This document shows positions 20,087 through 28,995 of a stretch of 55,183 nucleotides of DNA, piece after piece (the stretch's first letter is position 1; each line of letters begins with the position of its first letter). The notes beneath the pieces were generated by a model that worked only from the letters and a program-made list of their open reading frames with translations, was not told where the DNA came from and made no database searches. The stretch is from assembly GCA_015654925.1 (NCBI GenBank), contig JAATFX010000105.1, positions 1 to 55,183 on the forward strand, in the 5' to 3' direction. The position numbers and the translations under genes were made by a program. This DNA is from Enterobacterales bacterium. Its GTDB lineage: Bacteria; Pseudomonadota; Gammaproteobacteria; Enterobacterales; Enterobacteriaceae.

Positions 20087-20836
20087 TTAGAAGCGGTAAG
20101 TCATGCCCACGCCGATAAGCGTCGTGGAATTAGCGTTAACCATCGGACTGTCTTTAACTTCATCGTTCAAGCGGGTATAGCGCGCCATCAGCGAAGCGTT
20201 CCAATTGGCGTTCAGGGCGTAAATGGCGGTAAGCTCGACGTACGGCGACCAGCCGTCGTCGGCTTGGTATTCGTTTAACCCGCTGCGTCGGGACTCATGG
20301 CCGCTGACGCCATAGTAATAATCGTTTTGATTATCGCTGGCCCAATTGGCGCCAATGCCGGGCAGCAAGGTCAGGCGATCGAAGGTAAAGGGATAGAGGT
20401 ACGCCAAATCGGCGGTGAAGCCATCGCTGTTATCCAATATATCGCCGAGGTAGGCCGCGCGGACAATCCCCCAGTCAGAGGTATATTTATAACGCAAGCC
20501 CGCCATCACCGTGCCGCGCCGTTTATCCAATTGTTTCATATAACCATAGTCATTATCGCTGGGTTTAAATCCGAACGGGGAATACTCAGCGGTTAAGGAC
20601 AGTTGGTTTTGCGGATCTTTCCAGAGATAATAACCGGCGCTCAGCCCCTGGAGGTAGACGCTATCGCCATCATAGTTCACGATGGGGAATGGTATGGTTC
20701 TATCGTCGGCACCTTTATAAGGAGTGGTTGCATGCAGCGCCGAGGCGCCCAAAGACCAGGTACCGGCAACGGCGGCCGGCATGCAAAGGCCCGACGCGAT
20801 CGCGAGACTCAGTAATGTAAAGGTATGAGTTTTCAC
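20087..20836 (-). CDS. mipA: MltA-interacting outer-membrane protein MipA
   Basis: MipA is an outer-membrane protein of the OmpV family that, in E. coli, scaffolds the lytic transglycosylase MltA with the peptidoglycan synthase PBP1B. The 249-residue precursor has a signal peptide of 24-25 residues ending in AVA, then alternating beta-strand sequence rich in Tyr, Gly, Ser and Asp, ending in MTYRF, whose terminal Phe is the usual BAM insertion signal. The gene diverges from yeaG. Its upstream region is AT-rich. Confidence 0.94.
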   Translation of the reverse strand: MKTHTFTLLSLAIASGLCMPAAVAGTWSLGASALHATTPYKGADDRTIPFPIVNYDGDSVYLQGLSAGYYLWKDPQNQLSLTAEYSPFGFKPSDNDYGYMKQLDKRRGTVMAGLRYKYTSDWGIVRAAYLGDILDNSDGFTADLAYLYPFTFDRLTLLPGIGANWASDNQNDYYYGVSGHESRRSGLNEYQADDGWSPYVELTAIYALNANWNASLMARYTRLNDEVKDSPMVNANSTTLIGVGMTYRF

Positions 20837-21164
20837 AATGGATGCTTCCCGTAGTGTAAAAAAAAGAGTGTACTGGCTATATATAAACGTGAAGTGTAAA
20901 GGAAACCCACCGGCTTTGCCGATTATTTACAGAAACAAACAATTAACGTCTAAATTATATCCTAATTTTATATAAACTGGCCCAAAGGACGTTGACACCG
21001 CTACAGGCCGCGCCACACATGGCTTTAGTGTAAAAACGTTAAGTGAGTCATTGATATATCTTAAAAAAAGCTGTAACACATAAATGACATTTGCCAGATG
21101 CCAACTAAACTTTATTATAGAGAAAGGTTTTTCCCGCGAGCGGTAGCACTGGCTGCGAAGAAAG
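20837..21164. other. AT-rich divergent control region of mipA and yeaG
   Basis: No gene is seen in these 328 bases. The word AGTGTAAA occurs three times (near 20854, 20893 and 21028), and several TATAAT-like and TATATA words lie near 20880 and 20965. A mipA promoter must lie here; enhancer sites for the sigma-54 promoter just downstream would be expected here too, but I could not recognise an NtrC consensus. Confidence 0.45.
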
Positions 21165-21181
21165 TTGGCATAGTGGTTGCT
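21165..21181 (+). promoter_or_regulatory. Sigma-54 promoter of yeaG
   Basis: TTGGCATAGTGGTTGCT fits the sigma-54 consensus YTGGCACGRNNNTTGCW at 12 of 14 defined positions, including the invariant GG and GC with correct spacing. It predicts a start near 21193 and a leader of about 95 bases. E. coli yeaG is reported to be nitrogen-starvation controlled by sigma-54, which agrees. Confidence 0.85.
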
Positions 21182-21197
21182 GTAATGTAGTTGCTAC

Positions 21198-21253
21198 CCA
21201 AGGAGAGACCGTTTTTTTCAGGAGCTGTTTAATACTTACCTTGGCTCCTTTTT
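21198..21253 (+). promoter_or_regulatory. Terminator-like alternative hairpins in the yeaG leader
   Basis: AGGAGC (21220-21225) pairs with GCTCCT (21244-21249), followed by TTTTT, like an intrinsic terminator placed before yeaG. The same right side, CCTTGG (21239-21244), can instead pair with CCAAGG (21198-21203), and CTCCTT can pair with AAGGAG (21200-21205). The two folds exclude each other, as in an attenuator. Function is inferred only. Confidence 0.35.
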
Positions 21254-21286
21254 AACCTGTGCTAATAACGAAGGACGGGCATCGCC

Positions 21287-23221
21287 ATGAACATATTTGA
21301 CCAGTATCGTCAGCGCTACGAAGCTGCCAAGGACGAAGAGTTCACCCTGCAGGAATTCCTCACTATCTGTCGTCAGGATCGCAGCGCGTTCGCTAACGCG
21401 GCGGAAAGACTATTAATGGCTATCGGTGAGCCGGTAATGGTCGACACCGCCCAGGAACCGCCGCTCTCCCGTCTGTTCTCCAATCGCGTCATCGCACGCT
21501 ATCCTGCCTTTGAAGAATTCTACGGCATGGAAGAAGCCATTGAGCAAATTGTCTCTTACCTGAGACATGCCGCCCAGGGACTGGAAGAGAAGAAACAGAT
21601 ATTGTACCTGCTGGGCCCGGTGGGCGGCGGTAAGTCATCGCTGGCCGAACGGCTCAAGGCATTGATGCAAAAAGTGCCGATTTACATCCTGAGCGCCAAT
21701 GGCGAACGCAGCCCGGTCAACGATCATCCGCTGTGCCTGTTCAATCCATTGGAAGACGCCACTATCCTGGAAAAAGAATACGGTGTCCCCCGTCGTTATC
21801 TCGGTACCATCATGTCGCCCTGGGCGGCCAAGCGCCTGCATGAATTCGGCGGCGATATCACCCGCTTTAAAGTGGTAAAGGTCTGGCCGTCGATTCTTGA
21901 ACAAATCGCCATCGCCAAAACCGAACCGGGCGATGAGAACAATCAGGACATCTCCGCCCTGGTGGGTAAAGTCGATATCCGTAAACTGGAAGATCACGCG
22001 CAAAACGATCCCGACGCGTATGGCTACTCGGGCGCCCTGTGCCGCGCCAACCAGGGTATTATGGAATTCGTCGAAATGTTCAAAGCGCCCATCAAGGTGC
22101 TGCATCCGTTGCTGACCGCCACCCAGGAAGGAAACTATAACGGAACCGAGGGCATTGCCGCCCTGCCGTTTAACGGTATTATTCTGGCTCACTCCAATGA
22201 ATCGGAATGGGTGCAGTTCCGCAATAATAAAAACAACGAGGCGTTCCTTGACCGCGTCTATATCGTCAAGGTGCCTTATTGCCTGCGGGTTTCGCAGGAA
22301 ATCAAAATCTACGACAAACTGCTTATCAATAGTGAACTGTCGGAATCCCCTTGCGCCCCCGGCACCCTGGAAACGCTGGCGCGCTTCTCCATTCTTTCGC
22401 GCTTGAAAGAACCGGAAAACTCCAGCATCTATTCCAAGATGCGGATCTATGACGGCGAAAGCCTCAAGGATACCGATCCCAAGGCCAAGTCATATCAGGA
22501 GTACCGGGATTACGCGGGCGTAGATGAAGGGATGAACGGCTTGTCCACCCGTTTTGCCTTTAAAATCCTTTCCAGGGTATTTAACTTCGATCACGGCGAA
22601 GTGGCCGCGAATCCGGTGCACTTATTCTATATCCTGGAACAGCAAATCGAGCGTGAGCAATTCCCGCAGGATATTGCTGAAAAATATCTTGAGCATTTAA
22701 AGGGTTATCTGATCCCGAAATATGCCGAATTTATTGGCAAAGAGATCCAGACCGCTTATCTGGAATCTTATTCCGAATATGGGCAAAATATATTTGATCG
22801 TTATGTATCCTATGCTGATTTCTGGATTCAGGATCAGGAATATCGCGATCCCGATACCGGACAGTTATTCGATCGCGAGGCGTTGAATGCCGAATTGGAG
22901 AAAATCGAAAAACCTGCCGGCATCAGCAATCCAAAAGATTTCCGTAATGAGATTGTCAATTTCGTACTGCGTGCCCGGGCCAACAATAACGGCCGCAATC
23001 CGAACTGGACCAGTTACGAAAAACTTCGGACCGTAATTGAGAAAAAAATGTTCTCCAATACGGAAGAGTTGTTGCCTGTTATTTCATTTAATGCGAAAAC
23101 ATCAACTGATGAGCAGAAAAAACACGACGACTTTGTGGATCGCATGATGGAAAAAGGCTACACCCGCAAGCAGGTACGCCTGTTATGCGAATGGTATCTG
23201 CGGGTCAGGAAATCGTCTTAA
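21287..23221 (+). CDS. yeaG: PrkA-family serine protein kinase YeaG
   Basis: YeaG is a cytoplasmic kinase-like AAA ATPase of the PrkA family, induced by nitrogen starvation and stationary phase in E. coli and linked to persistence and metabolic adaptation. The 644-residue protein has an AAA domain with Walker A GPVGGGKSS at 110-118 and a C-terminal PrkA domain. The ATG at 21287 follows AAGGACGGG. It is transcribed from a sigma-54-type promoter through a leader with alternative hairpins. yeaH follows 96 bases later after another hairpin. SpoVR/YcgB, usually encoded with these two, is also in this window. Confidence 0.97.
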   Translation: MNIFDQYRQRYEAAKDEEFTLQEFLTICRQDRSAFANAAERLLMAIGEPVMVDTAQEPPLSRLFSNRVIARYPAFEEFYGMEEAIEQIVSYLRHAAQGLEEKKQILYLLGPVGGGKSSLAERLKALMQKVPIYILSANGERSPVNDHPLCLFNPLEDATILEKEYGVPRRYLGTIMSPWAAKRLHEFGGDITRFKVVKVWPSILEQIAIAKTEPGDENNQDISALVGKVDIRKLEDHAQNDPDAYGYSGALCRANQGIMEFVEMFKAPIKVLHPLLTATQEGNYNGTEGIAALPFNGIILAHSNESEWVQFRNNKNNEAFLDRVYIVKVPYCLRVSQEIKIYDKLLINSELSESPCAPGTLETLARFSILSRLKEPENSSIYSKMRIYDGESLKDTDPKAKSYQEYRDYAGVDEGMNGLSTRFAFKILSRVFNFDHGEVAANPVHLFYILEQQIEREQFPQDIAEKYLEHLKGYLIPKYAEFIGKEIQTAYLESYSEYGQNIFDRYVSYADFWIQDQEYRDPDTGQLFDREALNAELEKIEKPAGISNPKDFRNEIVNFVLRARANNNGRNPNWTSYEKLRTVIEKKMFSNTEELLPVISFNAKTSTDEQKKHDDFVDRMMEKGYTRKQVRLLCEWYLRVRKSS

Positions 23222-23241
23222 CCGTAGTTGAAGTGCTGTCG

Positions 23242-23268
23242 ACGCTGCCGCCGCCTTTGGCGCAGCGT
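23242..23268 (+). other. Intercistronic hairpin between yeaG and yeaH
   Basis: ACGCTG pairs with CAGCGT and, after one bulged C, CGCC pairs with GGCG around a 6-base loop. This 10-pair stem lies 20 bases after yeaG and 50 bases before yeaH without a T run. A role in mRNA processing or differential stability is plausible. Confidence 0.5.
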
Positions 23269-23317
23269 TGGCGTATTAACACTGCGGCGCGAGGACACCG
23301 TCGTCTGGAGGAGAAAT

Positions 23318-24592
23318 ATGGCCTACTTTATTGACCGACGACTTAACGGCAAAAACAAAAGCATGGTTAACCGCCAACGCTTTTTACGCCGCTATAAGTC
23401 GCAAATCAAACAGTCGATTGCCGGGGCCATCAATAAGCGTTCGGTTACCGATATAGAGAGCGGAGAATCGGTGTCAATTCCAAACACCGATATCAATGAG
23501 CCGGTTTTCCATCAGGGACGGGGAGGCCTGCGCCATCGTGTGCATCCGGGGAACGATCACTTTATCCAAAACGATCGCATCGAGCGACCGCCTGCGGGGG
23601 GCGGTGGCGGCAGCGGCCAGGGGAACGCCAGCCAGGATGGCGAAGGGGAGGATGAATTTGTTTTTCAGATCTCGAAAGACGAATACCTCGATCTGCTGTT
23701 CGAGGACTTGGCGCTGCCCAATTTGCAAAAAAACCAGCATAAGCAGCTGAACGAATTTAAAACGCATCGTTCCGGTTATACTTCGACCGGGGTGCCGGCT
23801 AATATCAGCGTGGTAAGGTCGTTGCAGAATTCGCTGGTGCGGCGAACCGCCATGACCGCCGGTAAACGCCGCAACATCCGTGAGCTGGAAGAAGAACTGG
23901 CGCTGCTGGCCAACAGCGAGCCGGTTCAATTGCTGGAAGAAGAGCGTATCCACAAGGAGATTGCGGAACTGCGGCAGAAAATAGCTCGGGTTCCGTTTAT
24001 CGATACCTTCGATCTGCGCTATAAAAACTTTGAACGCCGGGCAGAACCGTCGAGTCAGGCGGTGATGTTCTGTTTAATGGACGTGTCGGGGTCGATGGAT
24101 CAGGCGACTAAAGATATGGCAAAACGTTTTTATATCCTGCTATATCTGTTCCTTAGCCGCACGTATAAAAACGTCGAGGTGGTCTATATCCGCCATCATA
24201 CCCAGGCCAAGGAAGTGGACGAACATGAATTCTTCTACTCCCAGGAAACCGGCGGCACCATCGTCTCCAGCGCCTTAAAGCTGATGGAAGATGTGGTCAA
24301 AGATCGCTATGACCCGGCGCAATGGAATATTTACGCCGCGCAGGCCTCCGATGGCGATAACTGGGCGGATGACTCCCCCTTGTGCCATGAATTGCTGGCC
24401 AATCGCCTGCTGCCCATGGTGCGTTATTACAGCTATATCGAAATCACCCGCCGGGCGCATCAAACCCTATGGCGCGAATATGAGGATTTGCAGGACAAAT
24501 ATGAAAATTTCGCCATGCAGCATATACGCGATCAGGAGGATATTTATCCGGTATTCCGCGAGTTGTTCCACAAACAGGTTAATGAAAGATAA
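23318..24592 (+). CDS. yeaH: UPF0229 protein YeaH, VWA-like partner of YeaG
   Basis: YeaH is a conserved protein of unknown biochemical role, co-expressed with YeaG. The 424 residues include a glycine-rich linker (94-101), a helical acidic stretch and a von Willebrand A-like domain with the metal-site motif DVSGS at 255-259. The ATG at 23318 follows GGAGGAG, an ideal site, and yields [11 protein letters not shown] as in E. coli; the frame extends upstream to 23228 but that part is not conserved. A moxR-like pairing of AAA ATPase with VWA protein is an analogy I infer, not a known fact for this pair. Confidence 0.96.
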   Translation: MAYFIDRRLNGKNKSMVNRQRFLRRYKSQIKQSIAGAINKRSVTDIESGESVSIPNTDINEPVFHQGRGGLRHRVHPGNDHFIQNDRIERPPAGGGGGSGQGNASQDGEGEDEFVFQISKDEYLDLLFEDLALPNLQKNQHKQLNEFKTHRSGYTSTGVPANISVVRSLQNSLVRRTAMTAGKRRNIRELEEELALLANSEPVQLLEEERIHKEIAELRQKIARVPFIDTFDLRYKNFERRAEPSSQAVMFCLMDVSGSMDQATKDMAKRFYILLYLFLSRTYKNVEVVYIRHHTQAKEVDEHEFFYSQETGGTIVSSALKLMEDVVKDRYDPAQWNIYAAQASDGDNWADDSPLCHELLANRLLPMVRYYSYIEITRRAHQTLWREYEDLQDKYENFAMQHIRDQEDIYPVFRELFHKQVNER

Positions 24593-24654
24593 GATTAATG
24601 CACAACCGGATGCATAACAGCAAGGCTGTAGAAAAACGGCGTTACTTATGGACA

Positions 24655-24689
24655 AATCAGCCAGACGGCGGATGTTTTCTGGCTGATTC
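24655..24689. terminator. Inverted repeat between yeaH and the diguanylate cyclase
   Basis: AATCAGCCAG and CTGGCTGATT form a perfect 10-base stem with a 15-base loop between two convergent genes. A second small hairpin GGGGA-AA-TCCCC follows. Neither has a T run. Confidence 0.5.
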
Positions 24690-24740
24690 CGGGGAAATCC
24701 CCCCACCTTCACCTTTCATCGTTTCCCGCTTGACTCTAGG

Positions 24741-26135
24741 CTATTTCGCCTGCCCCTCGCGATAGGTTTCCGTGCGGTCGCGGCCGTTTTGTTTGGCTTG
24801 GTATAAGGCGCTGTCGGCTTTTGTAATTAACCGCTCATAGTCGGGATGTCCGTCGAATAAGCACAGGCCCACGCTAATGGTAAGGTCGACCTTTTCGTCC
24901 TGGGAGGGATCAACAGGCTGGCTCGCGATTTTATCGCGAATATTATTGATGATATTGATCGCCTGGCTTTCCGTTGTTTCCACCAGCAGCAACATAAATT
25001 CCTCGCCGCCGTAGCGGAACACATAATCGCTGCTCCGTACGCTTTCATATAATATGGCGGCAATATTTTTTATCGCCCGATCGCCGGTATCATGGCCAAA
25101 GGTGTCATTAATCCGCTTAAAATAATCAATATCCACCATGGCAAGAATAAACGGTGACGAGCTGCGCATGGCCAGGGCAATTTCCCGCCGCAAGATAGTG
25201 GGGATAAAGCGCCGATTCAATAGATTGGTTAACGGATCCTTGCCGTTCTCGAATTTGGACAACTCATCAAACAGCGTCGCCAGCAGCATGCCGATTTTCA
25301 GCAACCGGCTATGCACCGTGCGCAGCAGGAGGTAGCGTTGCTCGGCCTGCGCCACCTGCTCGGCGGTATACGAAGCGATAAATTCATCGGTGCCGCCCAA
25401 CAGGCTTTCGATAGTGGCGATTTCGTCCACGGATTCGAAAACATGCCGCCCTTTATGCTGAAACCACAAGCCGAACTCAGATTCCGCCAATTCCTGGATT
25501 TCCAGCATGGGCAAACCGGTGGCCACATTATAGATAAAGCGGTTTTCCCAGTTCAGCAGCGCGGCTAACTGCCGTTCCCGCTCGACGTGGACATTATCCA
25601 GAATGGAAAATAAGCGATAATTTTCTTTATCCTTGGTCGTGCTTTCATGGGCGCGGGAGTAGGACGTGGTCATGACCTCAATCGCCATATCCAAGGCCAG
25701 TGAGGCAAAACGCAGGGCATCGTAGCATAACGCCAGATCGGTAATATCACGTCGCAGCCGACCATACAGGGTGTGTTTAAGCCGCCTGGCCCCGCGAGCC
25801 ACCAAATCGATGGGAATACCGATGCGGGCATGCACATCGCCGATTTTGCGCTGGCGCGTGATAAGCGCCGCTAAATCGGCGGTTGAACTGCTTAGCACGC
25901 CCTTTATCCATTGGGACAGCGTGGCGTGCAGCCGTTCGCTTACCTGCTGGCTTGACAAAAACAGCGCGGCGTCGTCATCCCCCAGCATATAATCGTAAAA
26001 ATCATCGGCCAATAAACTGATGTCGGTATCTGATAATGAAATCAATAAGCTATGGGCAGTATCACTGGTAATGGCTATCAGTTCGCGCCATTCGCTCATA
26101 ATCAAAACGTCGTAATATTGCCCATTTAATTTCAT
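24741..26135 (-). CDS. Globin-coupled heme sensor diguanylate cyclase (DosC-like)
   Basis: This protein should make cyclic di-GMP in response to oxygen or another heme ligand. The 464 residues hold an N-terminal globin domain (about 15-170) with the proximal heme histidine H102 in VHARIGIP and distal-pocket tyrosine Y47 in DFYDY, matching DosC H98 and Y43. A middle helical domain follows (about 175-300), then a GGDEF domain with the active-site motif GGEEF at 376-380. The inhibitory site RSSD lies five residues before it, so product inhibition is expected. No dosP phosphodiesterase lies nearby. In E. coli a different GGDEF gene (dgcJ) occupies the place downstream of yeaH. Start uncertain: the ATG at 26135 or at 26099 (MSEW). 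Confidence 0.93.
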   Translation of the reverse strand: MKLNGQYYDVLIMSEWRELIAITSDTAHSLLISLSDTDISLLADDFYDYMLGDDDAALFLSSQQVSERLHATLSQWIKGVLSSSTADLAALITRQRKIGDVHARIGIPIDLVARGARRLKHTLYGRLRRDITDLALCYDALRFASLALDMAIEVMTTSYSRAHESTTKDKENYRLFSILDNVHVERERQLAALLNWENRFIYNVATGLPMLEIQELAESEFGLWFQHKGRHVFESVDEIATIESLLGGTDEFIASYTAEQVAQAEQRYLLLRTVHSRLLKIGMLLATLFDELSKFENGKDPLTNLLNRRFIPTILRREIALAMRSSSPFILAMVDIDYFKRINDTFGHDTGDRAIKNIAAILYESVRSSDYVFRYGGEEFMLLLVETTESQAINIINNIRDKIASQPVDPSQDEKVDLTISVGLCLFDGHPDYERLITKADSALYQAKQNGRDRTETYREGQAK

Positions 26136-26530
26136 CGAAATGACAATCCAAAACTCATTATTAGCAAGATTTTATATTACCATAAATGGGGCGCGCGGGT
26201 AGCGACACTGGAAATACCTCTATTTTGAGGGTTATCCCTACCCAACGACGTCAAATCGTTAAAAACACAGCTTTTGTGAAAAACGCCTTTTTTATTGGCG
26301 TAAAAAAGGGTAGTTTGTCTTAGTCCGGTTTGGAAATGTCTACAAGGTTTGCACTCCTCATACGCGCGGCGCGCGGGCTTCTGGCAGGCTGTTTCGTCGG
26401 CAAACGATTAAAAACCCCCTCTTCGCCTTGGCGGCGGCTAAAATTATGTTCAGGCAGCTGGTGAATAATAAGCCTTAACCTTTATCGGTGGGAACGGGGC
26501 CAGAGAACGATCAAAAAAGGAGAGCTCGGT
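26136..26530. other. Divergent intergenic region with a minus-strand terminator-like hairpin
   Basis: No protein gene is seen in these 395 bases between the diguanylate cyclase and cvrA. On the minus strand, ACGCC and GGCGT (26301-26283) form a stem followed by TTTTT, an apparent terminator pointing toward the cyclase. This would make sense if a short leftward transcript starts between about 26300 and 26500. No clear promoter for it was identified. Confidence 0.4.
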
Positions 26531-28261
26531 TTGGACAGCAGCACTATCATCAGTTTATTTATTATTGGCTCCATATTAGTTGGCGGCAGCATCCTGCTGA
26601 GCTCCTTTTCTTCCCGCTTGGGCATTCCTATTCTGGTGATATTCCTCGTAATCGGCATGTTGGCCGGCGTGGACGGTATCGGCGGCATCGGCTTTGACAA
26701 TTACCCGGTAGCTTATTTAATCAGCAACCTGGCGCTGGCGGTCATTTTATTGGATGGCGGCATGCGCACCCGCGCTTCTTCTTTTCGCGTGGCGTTATGG
26801 CCCGCGCTCTCCCTGGCCACGGTAGGGGTGCTGATCACCGCCGGGCTTACCGGCATGGTGGCGGCGTGGCTGTTCCATCTGGATTTAATTGAAGGCCTGC
26901 TGGTCGGGGCGATTGTCGGGTCCACCGATGCCGCCGCCGTATTCTCCCTGCTGGGGGATAAAGGGTTAAACGAACGGGTTAATTCCACGCTGGAAATCGA
27001 GTCGGGCAGCAACGATCCCATGGCGGTATTTCTTACCATAACCCTCATCGCGATGATTCAAGGGCATGAAACCCATTTAAGCTGGATGTTCGTGGTGCAT
27101 CTGGTGCAGGAGTTCGGCCTGGGCGTCCTGTTCGGCCTGGGGGGCGGCTGGCTGCTGCAGCAAACCATCAACCGGATTTCCCTGGCGCCCGGGCTGTATC
27201 CGCTCTTGGCCGTCAGCGGCGGCATCATGATTTTCGCCCTGACCACCGCCCTGGAAGGCAGCGGCATTCTAGCCGTTTATCTGTGCGGTTTTTTATTGGG
27301 TAATCGCCCGATACGCAACCGCCACGGGATTTTGCAGACCTTTGACGGCATGGCCTGGCTCAGCCAGATATGCATGTTTTTGGTCCTGGGCCTGCTGGTC
27401 ACCCCCAGCGATTTGTGGGTCATCGCCGTGCCGGCGCTGCTCCTGTCGTTGTGGCTGATGCTGATTGCCCGGCCGCTGTCCATTTGGGTGGGTTTAATGC
27501 CCTTTCGCAACTTTACCACCCGCGAACGGGTCTTTCTCTCCTGGGTCGGTTTACGCGGGGCGGTACCGATCATTCTGGCGGTATTCCCCATGATGGCCGG
27601 GCTGGATCACGCCCGGCTCTATTTTAACCTCGCCTTTTTTATCGTGCTGATCTCGCTGTTGTTCCAGGGGACTTCCCTGGGCTACGCGGCCAAATTGGCC
27701 AGGGTGGTGGTACCGCCCACCGCGTCGCCTATCAGCCGGGTCGGCATGGATATCCATCCGGAAAACCCCTGGGAACAATTTATCTATCAATTGGGCAAGG
27801 AAAACTGGTGCGTCGGCGCCGCGCTGCGCGATATGAAAATGCCGAAGAATACCCGTATCGCCGCGCTGTTTCGCGATAATGTCATGCTGCACCCGACCGG
27901 CAACACCCGGCTCAAAGAAGGGGACGTCCTGTGCGTTATCGGACGCGAGCGGGATTTGCCGGCGCTGGGCCGTCTCTTCAGCCAATCCCCGCCGGTGGCG
28001 CTGGATCAGCGCTTTTTCGGCGATTTTATCCTGGAAGCCAATGCCAAGCTGGAAGATGTCGCGGCTATTTATGGACTTGATCTCGATGAACGCGAGGACC
28101 ACGGTCTGACGCTGGGCGCATTTGTGATGCAACTGCTGGGCGGCGGCGAGCCGGTGGTGGGCGATACCGTGGTGTCGGAAGGGTTGGTCTGGACCATCGC
28201 TGAAAAAGAAGATCAACAAGTCAGTAAAATCGGCATTAAAATCGACGAAGAGCACATCTAG
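26531..28261 (+). CDS. cvrA: K+/H+ antiporter CvrA (NhaP2)
   Basis: CvrA/NhaP2 is an inner-membrane cation/proton antiporter needed for volume and potassium control at low osmolarity. The 576-residue protein has a 12-13-helix CPA1 transporter domain (about 1-385) with the ion-site region [11 protein letters not shown] and [12 protein letters not shown], followed by a cytoplasmic TrkA-C domain and a C-terminal CorC-type domain (about 400-576). It starts with TTG at 26531, 8 bases after GGAGAG; the residues [10 protein letters not shown] align with the E. coli start. In E. coli the next gene is dadX; here a MarR regulator converges on it. Confidence 0.95.
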   Translation: MDSSTIISLFIIGSILVGGSILLSSFSSRLGIPILVIFLVIGMLAGVDGIGGIGFDNYPVAYLISNLALAVILLDGGMRTRASSFRVALWPALSLATVGVLITAGLTGMVAAWLFHLDLIEGLLVGAIVGSTDAAAVFSLLGDKGLNERVNSTLEIESGSNDPMAVFLTITLIAMIQGHETHLSWMFVVHLVQEFGLGVLFGLGGGWLLQQTINRISLAPGLYPLLAVSGGIMIFALTTALEGSGILAVYLCGFLLGNRPIRNRHGILQTFDGMAWLSQICMFLVLGLLVTPSDLWVIAVPALLLSLWLMLIARPLSIWVGLMPFRNFTTRERVFLSWVGLRGAVPIILAVFPMMAGLDHARLYFNLAFFIVLISLLFQGTSLGYAAKLARVVVPPTASPISRVGMDIHPENPWEQFIYQLGKENWCVGAALRDMKMPKNTRIAALFRDNVMLHPTGNTRLKEGDVLCVIGRERDLPALGRLFSQSPPVALDQRFFGDFILEANAKLEDVAAIYGLDLDEREDHGLTLGAFVMQLLGGGEPVVGDTVVSEGLVWTIAEKEDQQVSKIGIKIDEEHI

Positions 28262-28317
28262 CTATTTCCACGGTGTCCCCGGTGGGGCGGGCTGCCGCGC
28301 GGTTCCCTGGCGGGATC

Positions 28318-28752
28318 TCAGGACAGGGAATCGGTGGCGGCGTAGATTTTAGACAATACCTGCATGGCAATCTGCATATCCTGCTCGGCGATGTTCTCCA
28401 GGATTTCTTTGCCGATGGCGTCGGCCTCGCTGCGCACTTTTTCGTATAAGGCTTTGCCTTCGGCGGTGGCCACCAGCAGTTTTTTGCGCCGGTCGGCCAG
28501 GGTGGGCACGCGCTGCACGAGATCCAGCTTGACCAGCCGGTCCACCATCGAGACAATCGTTGCGCCTTCCACGCCCAGCAGCTGCGCCAGCTCGCTTTGC
28601 GATAATGGCGCCTGCGCGCTGGCTATCGCCGCTACGGCGACCCAGCTTGCCTGGCTAAGGCCGAGATATTTTAGCCGCCGGTCGATGGCCATGCGCAACG
28701 CGCGGGAAGTCAGGTGCAATAATTTTGAGAAATTTTTATAATCAGTATTCAT
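28318..28752 (-). CDS. MarR-family transcriptional regulator
   Basis: This is a 144-residue winged-helix dimeric regulator. Seen: an N-terminal dimerisation helix, a helix-turn-helix around ELAQLLGVEGATIVSMVDRL (residues about 55-74) and the wing containing LADRRKKLLVAT. The nearest well-known relatives are SlyA/MarR. It diverges from an MFS exporter, and a near-perfect inverted repeat stands in the shared promoter region, so the simplest reading is a local repressor of itself and the exporter, released by a small aromatic or phenolic ligand. The ligand is unknown. The pair replaces dadX in the cvrA-dadA interval. Confidence 0.9.
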   Translation of the reverse strand: MNTDYKNFSKLLHLTSRALRMAIDRRLKYLGLSQASWVAVAAIASAQAPLSQSELAQLLGVEGATIVSMVDRLVKLDLVQRVPTLADRRKKLLVATAEGKALYEKVRSEADAIGKEILENIAEQDMQIAMQVLSKIYAATDSLS

Positions 28753-28775
28753 TTAGATGCAACAACCCAGAAATA

Positions 28776-28796
28776 ATATGACAAAAATTATCATAT
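28776..28796. promoter_or_regulatory. Putative MarR operator
   Basis: ATATGACAA-AAA-TTATCATAT is a 21-bp inverted repeat with one mismatch between the 9-base arms, 24 bases upstream of the MarR-gene start and in the promoter region shared with the exporter. Size and symmetry fit MarR/SlyA dimers. Confidence 0.6.
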
Positions 28797-28995
28797 ATCG
28801 CCGCTGAAAACCAATGACGGGCGCCTAAAAAGCGGGATAATCCGCCCGCCATAACGGGCGTCATGGAGGTAATTGGCCAAAAAATCAGTCCTGGCGGAAA
28901 AAAAACGGCATAAGCGGGTAAAATGGCATTTTACGCCTGACAATGCCCGGTGCCAGCCATTATTCTTACGACCTTTATAAATAATTTGGTTATTG

